Shown piece by piece: positions 23,932 through 33,902 of a stretch of 64,000 bases of DNA; position 1 is the first letter of the stretch, and each line of letters begins with the position of its first letter. The translations under genes and the position numbers were made by a program. Source of the DNA: Rehmannia glutinosa (lineage: Eukaryota > Streptophyta > Magnoliopsida > Lamiales > Orobanchaceae); assembly GCA_016081115.2 (NCBI GenBank), contig JABTTQ020002835.1, forward strand, positions 62,001-126,000. The letters run 5' to 3'. Under the pieces are notes generated by a model. The model searched no databases. It worked only from the letters and a program-made list of their open reading frames with translations, and was not told the DNA's origin.

Positions 23932-24083
23932 ACTGATTCCTTCATTCATGGCCCCCACATGTTTTTTGTTTGACAATTTTAATATGCAGTACATATGTGT
24001 TAAACATGTAGTAAAATAGTGTTAAATATATAGTACTTATATGTTAAATATCCAGTATAATCATCGCAGAGGACATACACAGT
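23605..24083. repeat. Satellite-like tandem monomers of element B
   Basis: About two monomers of roughly 200-240 bp repeat CACATGTTAATG...GATTCTCTCTC...CACATGTTTTTGTTT...GTTAAATATGCAGTACATAT. Further parts lie at 9990-10070 and 29762-30030, so both large insertions split one array. A CT microsatellite of about 69 bp (23862-23930) has expanded inside one monomer. Confidence 0.85.
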
Positions 24084-24088
24084 CCCCA

Positions 24089-25523
24089 TGTTCGCCTTAT
24101 TTTTAGCTTCACCGCAAGTGTACGGTGTAGTTTATAGAATAGGGTAAGTAAGGTCGTATCCACGGAGACTAATAAATTTATGCGCTAAGTATTGAACTAA
24201 GATAGTCTTATTTTTATTTAGACGATCGAAATTTGATAATTGTTGTAGAAGTAAAGAGAAGATTAACCACAAAAACACAAGATACTAAGAATAGTGGAAT
24301 TATAAAGGGAATGAAATGGATTCCTGGGTTATGGTTTCAGTTAATATTCCTCTTGTTGTCCGATTTAAACAAAGTCAAAGTTATTATCACTACACCTATA
24401 AGACGATCACAACGGTATTTTATCCTCCCTCTCGAGATGTATATAAAGTGTAGATTGAAATATCTATGCTAGCATCTCTACTCAACATAAGATACACAAC
24501 TCCCAAATGCACAAAAGATCATATATCCTCACAAATATTCACAAACCTCTCGATTATGCCAATATTCATGTCAAGTACTCAAGATCTAATATTGAAACTC
24601 AGCTCTCGAATTATGAATCAATATATCAAACATGCTAAATCATTGGCCAAATGATAAAACAAAAATAAGAACAAAGTACTAAAATAGGCTTCAAGACAAT
24701 AACTTCAATTAAGATTAAAATATTCAACAAGAGTTCAATTAATCTACATCCAAAACCCGGAAATCACAAGAAGTTTAGCTACTCATTACAAATAAACAAC
24801 CCATAGACAAATTGTTCATATTCATGACAAGCTAAAATGAAAGATTAAAGCACAAAGAATGAGAAAACTTAGGGAAATGGATAATCTCTCGATTGATCTT
24901 CAATCCTCAAGCTTCGATTCGACCCGATTCTTCCCTTGGTTCTTCCTTGATGAAGTTGATGTATTTCTTGTGTTCTTGGGTGTATTCCCAGCCTTTCCTT
25001 CCTACCCTAGATCAAAGCTCCCATCATCCCTTTATAGCTTCTCAAAAGTTCAAGAAAAAGGTGGAGGAACATAGGAAATTCCGCTAAGGGGCGCTGCGGC
25101 GCCCGGGATGAGCACTGCGGCGCCCAACTTTAATTTTGGGGGTGAAAAGCCCTGTACCGGTTTTAGCGCCCAACACATTCCGAATTTGATTTTGATCCCT
25201 GAATCAAAGTTGTAGCTCTATCTCTTAGCTTTCCATAGCCACTTGAATCATCTCAATATCAATTTTGTAGAGAGAGTTATGGCCAAAATACGAAACGCTG
25301 CCAGTGATGAAAATTTCAGACGCGTTTGGACGTTTCTTCAAATCAATCTCTCGTTGTTTGCTCGTTAGTACTTCTTTTGATACAAAATTCATTACTATGA
25401 CTATAAACTCAATATAATCGACTCTCAACATGGCTTGGCTACTCAAATGACTCAAAATACTCAAAAACAACACAAAACTCAAGTCTTGGAAACCCAAATC
25501 AATGGTATAAAACCAAGTGAACA
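24089..25523 (-). repeat. 3' LTR of the gag-only element
   Basis: 1435 bp, paired with 28300-29756. The GC-rich patch at 25082-25170 carries GGCGCTGCGGCGCCC-type palindromes in a different arrangement from its partner. Confidence 0.95.
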
Positions 25524-27288
25524 AATACCCCCAAAATTAAACTGTTGGCCGTCCCAGTCAACGCTTTTAGAAATAAGATAACAAATGACTAGGAGTAATG
25601 AAAAGTAAAACGCACAACAACTCCATAAAATTTGTATTGTTCATCATAGGTGTCAAGCAATGAATCAACCAAGCCTCAAACATCTAACATAGAGCATGCA
25701 TCAAGGAAACCATGGTAAATACTAAGAATCACGTCTCTCAAAGATCAAGTGTATACTCTCATCTCGAATGAATATAGGATGTGTTTACGCTCAAATTAAT
25801 TCAATGTTGCAAAATTACCATAGGCTTGCAATTCGTCTCATATATCCGCCACTAGAATGTATGCAATTTGTGAATCAAAAAGGACTTTTTTCTTTAGTTG
25901 TAATGAAGGTTCTTTGGTTAGGGTAGGAAAATATGGATAGAGTGACTCAAACTCGAGCGTATAGACATGTGAGCATTTAAATCATCTACATTAAAGCTCA
26001 ATATGCTACTCAAATCATCTCTCATTTTCATCAACTTCTCTTATCTCCATCTCCTTTCTTTCTTTTGAGAATCACCTCAAATTACAATCCTTAGCCCCCA
26101 AGTTCATTTAAATGAAACTCATTTACAAAGCCGATTTTTTTTCCAACATTTATACGAGTTTTCAACACTTTATTTCTCCTCATTTTCTTCCTCTTTGTTC
26201 CCATCAACCAACTCTAACACCATCTTCTAAAATTTTGATTTCACTCATTCACCCTTATTCAGTTCCTTTACTCAATGCTATACGCTCAAGTTTTGGGTAA
26301 AAGATTTATCAAGTTAAGGCTTGAATTAAGGCTATCAAAAATTAGGCAATAGGCTCAAGTTGGCTAACTAGGGATTTCAATATCATCATTAGGTAAGCAA
26401 AAGGCTTGAAGGGCTAACAAAAATGGCCTTTGATCATTTTCACATTTCGCATACAACATGTGACCTTGACAGAGATACCAGAGCAAGTTCTAGAATTCTA
26501 ACAACATGAATGAAACACTCAAATCATCAACAAGACTGCATAATGTGAAAGTAGTAAAGGCTCAAAAGCTCACAGGCTTGCAAATACGTAATTCAAAAGC
26601 ATCAAACCATGTTTTCAATATCCATATGCTCAATATCATCTATTCATGGCTCAATCAACTCATACTCAACACCCAATCAAAACAATACAATTTTTTTAAA
26701 AATATAAGCGTCAAGTCTCGTCACACACGGTCAACTCACTCCTTAAAATCTATGAAAACAATAGACGTGCTAAAACTGTAAACGTGCTTCTAATGCAAAT
26801 GCAACCTAAAATGCTTTACATGCAACTATATGAAAACACACAAAATGCACATTTTTTTTAATATATCCACACATTTCATATCAAAATAACTATCTCTCCC
26901 CCCAAACTTAAATGAAATTATATCGCACGTAAGAGAAGATATAATTTCAATATAAACCTGTATGGATTGGACCTGATTTATTGTGGGGGTGGCTTCGGTT
27001 CGTGGCCCACGCCCTCCTTGGGCGTCTTCTCCGCACGGGCCGTGCGCCAAACACACGGGCTGCACGTGCGTAGCCCGTGTGTGGGGCCATAGTAATATCT
27101 CCAATTCCTCAATCACGCACGGGTCGTACGTTCACGCACGCCTTGCCCGTGCGTGGCTGCGAAGTAAAATCAGGTAATTTTCCTTTTTTTTTAAGAAAAC
27201 AAACAAAAACAAAAAACACACCACAAACCGTTGGGTTGCCTCCCAACAAGCGCTATATTTAACGTCTTTAGCTCGACTCCTGTTAATT
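25524..27288 (-). other. Non-coding interior of the gag-only element
   Basis: It starts with the polypurine tract at 25524-25540. Most of it is AT-rich with no conserved frame. At about 27001-27160 lies a cluster of CACGGGC/GCCCGTG inverted motifs. At 27231-27246 the hairpin TTGGGTTGCCTCCCAA occurs, followed by CAAGCGC, a phrase I know from many plant Athila/Tat-derived elements (sense: GCGCTTGTTGGGAGGCAACC). Confidence 0.7.
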
Positions 27289-28119
27289 TCATTTCGTACC
27301 ACCTTTGAATGCATATATTAGCTGCTTTGGGTCGTGGTCAAGAACCGTTTTTTCATTGTTTGCATCTAGTAATGCATAATTAGGATTTCCAAGAAAGTAG
27401 TAGAGTCCTGGTGTTGGAACACTTTGATTAGAATTACGCGCATATTGTTCGTGTGCATACGCATAGTTTGTGCTCGTCTCATTCTGGAATATTTTTCTTA
27501 TGATATCTTGCACGCGCTGCACGGGCGTACACACATGGTTCGTGTGTTCCTTGTCCTGTTTTTGCTCCTTTCTGGTACCACAAACGAGCTGAAAGTGCAT
27601 AGACACACAATCCGTGTTTGGTTCTAAACTTTCTTGCTTTTCCAGGATTTTTGGCTCCTCGTATTTGGTACCACTCCTTTGATGAATGGCACTACATTGT
27701 TCCTTCGAGTTGACTTCGGTGGTGCTAAAAAACTGGCTCTTTTGTTGTTGTTCACCAAAAATAGCAGCTAATTGGCCAATTTGAGTCTAAAGATTTTTCA
27801 TCGTACTGGCCAACTGTGTCAGTTGTAACTCTAACTTGTCCTTATTTGCTTCATCACGTGTAAAGCGGTCCCTCGTCTCGCTCATGAACAAACTTGTTTG
27901 ACTCATTAACGAGGTGAGGGCTTCTTCTAAAGATGGTTTACCTTCCGCATTAGTACATCCATTCGTTAAATTGAAGCTTGATGGCAATTGAATCACATTC
28001 TCTGTGTTAGCATATAAAAAATCTTCGTGATTCCCCCAATCTGGATAGTAGCACGTGGGAGTAGGATTATTCCAATAACAGTAAGAATTACAGTTATTGA
28101 AGTAGTTGACTTTCTTCAT
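27289..28119 (-). pseudogene. Athila/Tat-like gag C-terminal remnant
   Basis: One frame of about 277 codons with a single internal TAG (27787-27789). Visible landmarks: NNPTPTCYYPDWGNHEDFLY (the NP...W.NH...F stretch common in Athila/Tat gag), SLEEALTSLMSQT, then MKNL-stop-TQIGQLA (the family reads ...NLE.QIGQLA) and KEQCSAIHQRSGTKYEEP (the family reads KE.C.A..LRSG). It starts about 160 bp inside the primer site. The single stop at the position of a Glu/Lys codon suggests point mutation. The protein would be a truncated gag without zinc knuckle or enzymes. Confidence 0.8.
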
Positions 28120-28276
28120 TCGAGCGAGTGTTCGTGTACTACCTGCACCAACTCAAAGAAACAAATCAAACATTGTAGAGGTAGAATTTACAAAAGAAAA
28201 ATGAAATAAAATAAAAAATGTCTAAATTAAAAATAATTATATCTATCGCAATATTAGCACCAAAAATTGTATTAGT

Positions 28277-28293
28277 CCCCGGCAATGGCGCCA
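28277..28293 (-). promoter_or_regulatory. Primer binding site (tRNA-Asp)
   Basis: The minus strand reads TGGCGCCATTGCCGGGG starting six bases inside the LTR. The plant tRNA-Asp 3' end pairs with TGGCGCCGTTGCCGGGG, so there is one mismatch. This primer is typical of Athila/Tat elements. Confidence 0.88.
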
Positions 28294-28299
28294 AAAACT

Positions 28300-29756
28300 T
28301 GTTCGCCTTATTTTTAGCTTCACCGCAAGTGTACGGTGTAGTTTATAGAATAGGGTAAGCAAGGTCGTATCCACGAAGACTAATAAATTTATGCGCTAAG
28401 TATTGAACTAAGATAGTCTTATTTTTATTTAGACGATCGAAATTTGATAATTGTTGTAGAAGTAAAGAGGAGATTAACCACAAAAACACAAGATACTAAG
28501 AATAATGGAATTATCAAGGGAATGAAATGGATTCCCGGGTTATGGTTTCAGTTAATATTCCTCTGGTTGTCCGATTTAAACAAAGTCAAAGTTATTATCA
28601 CTACACCTATAAGACGATCACAATGGTATTTTATCCTCCCTCTCGAGATGTATATAAAGTGTAGATTGAAATATCTATGCTAGCATCTCTACTCAACATA
28701 AGATACACAACTCCCAAATGCACAAAAGATCATATATCCTCACAAATATTCACAAACCTCTCGATTATGCAAATATTCATGTCAAGTACTCAAGATCTAA
28801 TATTGAAACTCATCTCTCGAATTATGAATCAATATATCAAACATGCTAAATCATTGGCCAAATGATAAAACAAAAATAAGAACAAAGTACTCAAATAGGC
28901 TTCAAGACAATAACTTCAATTAATATTAAAACATTCAACAAGAGTTCAATTAATCTACTTCCAAAACCCGGAAATCACAAGAAGTTTAGCTACTCATTAC
29001 AAATAAACAACCCATAGACAAATTGTTCATATTCATGACAAGCTAAAATGAAAGATTACAGCACAAAGAATGAGAAAACTTAGGGAAATGGATAATCTCT
29101 CGATTGATATTCAATCCTCAAGCTTCGATTCGACCCGATTCTTCCCTTGGTTCTTCCTTGATGAAGTTGATGTATTTCTTGTGTTCTTGGGTGTATTCCC
29201 AACCTTTCCTTCCTACCCTGGATCAAAGCTCCCATCTTCCCTTTATAGCCCCTCAAAAGTTCCTTGAAAAAGGTGGAGGAACATAGAAAATTCCGCCCAG
29301 GGGCGCTGTGGCGCCCAACTTTAATTTTGGGGGTGAAAAGCCCTGTACTGGGCACTGCAGCGCTAGGTGACGGGCACTGCAGCGCCCGCCCGGTTTTAGC
29401 GCCCAACACATTCCGAATTTGATTTTGAGCCCTTCATCAAAGTTGTAGCTATATCTCTTAGCTTTCCATAGCCACTTGAATCATCTCAATATCAATTTTG
29501 TAGAGAGAGTTATGGCCAAAATACGAAACTCTGCCAGTGATGGAAATTTCAGACGCGTTTGGACGTTTGTTCAAATCAATCTCTCGTTGTTTGCTCATTA
29601 GTACTTCTTTTGATACAAAATTCATTACTATGACTATAAACTCAATATAATTGGCTCTCAACATGGCTTGGCTACTCAAATGACTCAAAATACTCAAAAA
29701 CAACACAAAACTCAAGTCTTGGAAGCCCAAATCAATGGTATAAAACCAAGTGAACA
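28300..29756 (-). repeat. 5' LTR of the gag-only element
   Basis: 1457 bp, nearly identical to 24089-25523. The main difference is the block at 29293-29400, with extra GGGCACTGCAGCGC repeats. Confidence 0.95.
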
Positions 29757-29761
29757 CCCCA

Positions 29762-30030
29762 CATGTTAATGAGCGTGATTATTTCTCTCTCTATGACTGT
29801 TTCCTTAATTCATGGTCCCCGCATGTTTTTTGTTTGACAATTTTATATGCAGTACATATATGTTAAACATGCAGTATAATAGTGTTAAATATGCAATACA
29901 TATATGTTAAATATGAAGTAAAATAATCGCAGAGCACATACACGGTCCCCACATGTTAATGAGCATGATTCTCTCTCTGTATAATTGATTCCGTAATTCT
30001 CGATCCTCACATATTTTTGTTTAACAGTTT
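29762..30030. repeat. Satellite-like monomer of element B, right part
   Basis: Continues the array of 23605-24083 across the gag-only element: CACATGTTAATGAGCGTGATT, then TATGCAGTACATATATGTTAAACATGC. It grades into the right arm of element B. Confidence 0.8.
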
Positions 30031-30163
30031 TACCCTTATTGGGATTTAATTAATTGGTTAATCTCTTATTATCCTATATTAATCATAGCCTTTGATGTAT
30101 ATAAGGGGATGGTTGAGATGAGTCCACACTGTCTCACCTAGAACCATGGTCTCACATAATCCT

Positions 30164-30170
<7 letters not shown>

Positions 30171-30203
<33 letters not shown>
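30171..30203. repeat. (TA)n microsatellite bordering element B
   Basis: About 33 bp of pure TA immediately after the right inverted repeat. Confidence 0.92.
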
Positions 30204-30205
<2 letters not shown>

Positions 30206-30460
30206 CATAAATTTATCTAAAAACATCTATTTGAGAGTGATTGGATACTTCAAATTATATTCGCCCATTAATGTTATACATTCATAATTACTAATCAAAA
30301 TATTTAAATGTAGAAAAATAGTCATTCCAATTCTTTCTACATTTTTTATACATACCAAGCATATGAATGGTGTCATTATATCATCATTTTTCTATAACTA
30401 TTCCATTTCTCAATTAATTACATTTCTATTTAATTCTACTCATGTATAATAATCATGCCA
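30206..30460. mobile_element. Right-end fragment of a Harbinger-like MITE
   Basis: Similar in order and content to 3545-3824 (GAGAAT/GAGTGATTTGATAC-type, AACCAATCAAGATATTTAAAT-type, CATACCAA) and ends ATAATCATGCCA followed by TTA, like the complete copy. The left part is missing. Confidence 0.6.
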
Positions 30461-30500
30461 TTAATCTCAATTGCCACTCTATAGTATTACATAATCAAAT

Positions 30501-32095
30501 GACTACAAGAAAAACGGTCATAGGCATCGCCTACAAGACATCTCTTTTACGAATTTGATGATGTCTTATAATATCAACATCATGTTTTAAGTGAAGCGAT
30601 GCCTATGAGCGGATTTTTTCGCTATTACACATCGTTTTTAAGAGCTTGTGTCTTTGACCACCCCTTTCTTGCTTTATAACATCAATTTTAAAATCGGTTA
30701 TCCCAAGAGATGTCTTTATCCACCCTTTATTGGTTTATAACATCACAATTAACATCATTTGTTTAAATTAGATGTTATTACTCAATATTTACCACTTTAA
30801 AATAAAAGAAATTCAAAAAAAAAACTTTAAAATGAAAATAAATTAATTTTTCCAAATTATTTATGAGGAATTCTAAATTTCCTAATTATTTATGAGGAAT
30901 TTTATAAATTTCATATTTTAAAAACAAAAAACCCATTTTATTAATTAAAGATTGTGTAAAATTTCAGTATTATTAGAAAAACCTAACCCTCCAACCCGTC
31001 TTTTTCATCTTCGTTGTTTCTAACACCATTCTTTTTCCCAATTCCCAGCTATCACTCTAACCCCCCCACCCCAAACCCTCCAACTCAAACCTCTCCCTCT
31101 CACTTCACAAGCCAATTTTATCCGCCCCTGCCCCCGTCCCCGCCCCCACCCCGACGCCGTGACCAGCAGCCCGCCGCCATTCGTGAGGCCTTCTGTGGAA
31201 ATTAAGTCCCCGCCCATTTCATACCCTAAGCCCTAGCAACAAAAAAAGGTAATTACAAATTTTAGTTCTCATTCTGTCGGTGGAGAAGATCTATTCTTTT
31301 CTTGGTCCTTGCTTATTTTAGGGGCAAGCAGTGAATGAGGGGCCTTGTGGCATAAGGGCTTTCTTTCCCATATTGGCAACCACAAAAACAAAGGAAAAAA
31401 AAATTTGCAGAAAACAAATGAGATGAGGGTTCAATTTATTTGGCACCAAATTTTTACTTTTGAATTCTTGTAGCCCACTTTCTTTTTTCCTATTTCTTGT
31501 ATTGTGGGAAACAAATTTCTGGGTGCTAAAATATGTGATGCCACATGGGTTTAGTGAGAAGTGGGCAAAAGTTTGGTGCTTTTAATTATATTTCTGGTTT
31601 AGAGTAATTTAATGGTTTTTCTTGTATCATCAGCTCATGGATAGTTGGGTTATTAAATTTATGAGTATGTGCCATTAAAAGTGAATGACATCGGTTTACA
31701 GCCGATTTCTAAAAGGTTTAACACATCAGTTTGTAACCGATTTTGTTCCTACCAAAATCGATGTTCAACAAAAAACTATAACATCATTGTTGTTAGAAAC
31801 AAAATCGGTTGCAAACCGATGTGTTAAAACCTTATAACATTGGTGCTCAACCGATCTAAAAGATTGTCAACAACATCGGGAAAAAACCGATGACACTTCG
31901 GAGATAGCTAGCAAATTGCAAGTTAACAACATCGGTTTAAAAACCGATGTCTTTTGGGTATAACGACATCGTTTTTTGTATGCTTAAGAGACGATGTTGA
32001 ATAAGCTTACTTTTAACATCACCAGTTATGACATCGGTCGATTTTCACATAGACATCAGCTACAAACCGATGTCTATGACCATTTTTTTTAAGTG
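30501..32095. mobile_element. Non-autonomous CACTA (En/Spm) element
   Basis: The left end is GACTACAAGAAAAACGG and the right end, inverted, is CACTTAAAAAAAATGG; both are variants of the CACTACAAGAAAAA terminus. The 3-bp TSD AAT flanks it (30498-30500 and 32096-32098). Subterminal regions carry many direct and inverted copies of ACATCGGTTT/AAACCGATGT (about 31685-32075 and diverged near 30540-30780), the expected transposase-binding repeats. No transposase is present; the middle may hold captured sequence. Confidence 0.88.
30984..31260 (+). other. Possible captured 5'-UTR/first-exon sequence inside the CACTA element
   Basis: This stretch stands out by its C-rich, pyrimidine-rich composition (CTAACCCTCCAACCC, CCCCTGCCCCCGTCCCCGCC). 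It ends in a plant 5'-UTR-like CCCTAAGCCCTAGCAAC followed by AAAAAAAG|GTAATTAC, a plausible splice donor near 31248. The short open frames (31014-31205) are proline-rich on one strand and have no recognisable domain. I infer host-gene capture; no gene can be named. Confidence 0.35.
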
Positions 32096-33336
32096 AATGT
32101 TGTCTCACTACATGCATTGTCGCTTTTGCCCCTTATTTTCCCTATCGTTTTACATATGTAACCCTTATGCAACAAAATATTTTGTTGTGTAATTAGTTAA
32201 ATAGGTAAGAACGATTATGTCATTTGATAGAATTGCATCCCACATCTATATATATATATAAAGAGAGTCACTTATAAATAGTAGTATGAAAATATTCCCG
32301 CCCGTTTCACCTTTCTAAATCTTGAAAATGTTAAATTATTATTAAAAATAGATTGAGTAATGAAAAAAAATAATTTAATTATGTCAACAACTTGCAATAA
32401 AAATGTTAAGATTTCGTATACTATATTTTGACAACTAAATATAATTTCCATATTTAGAAAAATATAATTTTTCTTTCAGTTAATCAATTTTCACTATCAA
32501 TATAATATGGGTAAGTTCTAATTTTAAAGGTAAAATTATTTTGACAACTAATTTTATACTTACTTAATTTAAAAACTTAAGTTATTCTATTTCACATAAT
32601 TTATAATTTAAAAATAATTTAATGATCATAATACTATAAAATAAATCTAAATATTATTTGATAAGACTAGTCAAATAAAATTTAAAACTTACAATACAAA
32701 ATACATTAAACAAATTTAAAATAGCATAGTAGATCTATAAAATTTTCAATAATTCTACAATAATGCAACAATCACAAGAATTATATAAATAAATAAATAA
32801 ATAATTATGAAATAAGTCTAAAAATTATCAAGTAAATCTAAAATTTATTTGATAAGTCTTTAAATAATCTGATAAAATCTAAACAATATTAAAATAAGCC
32901 AAAACATTTTTATAATAAAAATGTAAATTATTGGATAAATTCAAATATAATCAATTATATATAAAATTATTCTAAAAATTTAAAATTTACCAAATAAAAT
33001 CTGGCTATTTAAATGAAAAACTATGATATAAAATATTAAATAATTTAATACATCACATTTTCCAAATTTTAAAAATTATAATTCCCTATTTCCAGTATAT
33101 TTATTTTGTACCTTAAAATAATTTGGGTAATTTTAATGATTAAGGAAAAAATGTTGTTTTTATACTTTTTAATTTAATAATTAAAATTTATTATTTTGAG
33201 TAAATTAGATTTTCATAGATTTTTCCAAGGTTCAAAATTTGTAGGATTTTAGACATAGTGAATATGAATTTAATAGTTACTAATCTTATTTTTTCATAAA
33301 TATTAGTATTTATTTTGTTTAATTTATTACAAAAAA

Positions 33337-33618
33337 TCACAATTCATGATGGCTAAGGATATCCTCAAGCTGCTGAACTCTATCCTCTAGCTCCTGTCGG
33401 GCTCGTATCATCCCACGATGCTGAAAATCAAGAATATCAACACCATCCCGAGACTGGGATAACAATGCCTGCAACTCACTAACTCTCTGCTCCTCCTGCT
33501 CGAGCAATCGGGAAATCCTATCGGACTCATCTCTCCAATAGTCGACCTGTGACTCAGTATAATCAATGTGCTCCAGCGCACGTGCCATCTCATCCTCATG
33601 ATAACGACATGGATCCAT
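33337..33618 (-). pseudogene. Leader ORF (coiled coil) of the truncated Tekay copy
   Basis: Starts MDPCRYHEDEMARALEHIDY about 270 bp downstream of the primer site. It is charged and rich in Glu, Arg, Leu and Gln, with heptad-like spacing (SRLLEQEEQRVSELQALL, RARQELEDRVQQLED), so a coiled coil is likely. Homology to the other copy stops at about 33358; the last few residues are flanking sequence. The same frame exists at 41791-42469. Function unknown. Confidence 0.6.
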
Positions 33619-33886
33619 ACCTATACATAAACAATAACTCCATCAGCCACTAGTCATCATGGTAAGGAAATACTGAAAAACTCATCTAATCTATATAATG
33701 TTGAGCAGACTAATCCAAAATCAATGAACCACACAGGTAATCACACCAATCCAAAATCCACAATATGTAGGTGTCTCCAATCAAGCTTAAATGGTTAGGG
33801 TTTAGGTTATCAGTAGTGGTAACTAAATCCACAGGCAGAGAATCCTATCCTGGGTAAGCTCAGGTGTAGTTCCTTCTACAGCCTAA

Positions 33887-33898
33887 TCTCTGATACCA
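33887..33898 (-). promoter_or_regulatory. Primer binding site (initiator tRNA-Met) left of the shared LTR
   Basis: The minus strand reads TGGTATCAGAGA four bases after the LTR end, so the LTR at 33903-36854 has a 5'-LTR boundary on this side. Confidence 0.9.
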
Positions 33899-33902
33899 TA
33901 AC

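Larger units (their letters stand above)
24089..29756 (-). mobile_element. Non-autonomous gag-only LTR element (TR-GAG/LARD type, Athila/Tat-like)
   Basis: LTRs at 24089-25523 and 28300-29756 start TGTTCGCC and end GTGAACA on the plus strand. The TSD CCCCA (24084-24088 and 29757-29761) is perfect. The minus strand has a primer site complementary to tRNA-Asp next to the right LTR and a purine tract (TTTTGGGGGTATT) next to the left one. The 2.8-kb interior encodes only a gag-like remnant and has no protease, RT or integrase, so mobility would depend on another element. The LTRs are nearly identical except for one GC-rich indel block, so insertion was recent relative to the copia element. Confidence 0.9.
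9836..30170. mobile_element. Foldback element B, split by two LTR retrotransposons
   Basis: The left end (9836-9890: GGTTCATGAGACC...GACAGTGTGGACT) matches the inverse of the right end (about 30110-30165). A second matching patch (AATAAGGGTA) lies inward at about 9963 and, inverted, 30035. TA tracts flank both ends. Removing the insertions at 10076-23599 and 24089-29756 leaves about 1.1 kb, mostly satellite-like repeats containing CCCCACATGTT and GTTAAATATGCAGTACATAT. No coding capacity. The relation to element A (similar GAGAYC...GACAGT ends, TA flanks) suggests one superfamily. Confidence 0.6.

Noticed and set aside
24233..24654. Plus-strand frames repeated at 28444-28865
   Set aside because: Their duplication is due to the LTR pair of the gag-only element; no protein family and antisense to the element.
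31014..31205. Pro-rich small protein on the plus strand and Gly/Arg-rich frame on the minus strand
   Set aside because: Both follow from the C-rich tract within the CACTA element; a UTR-like origin fits better.
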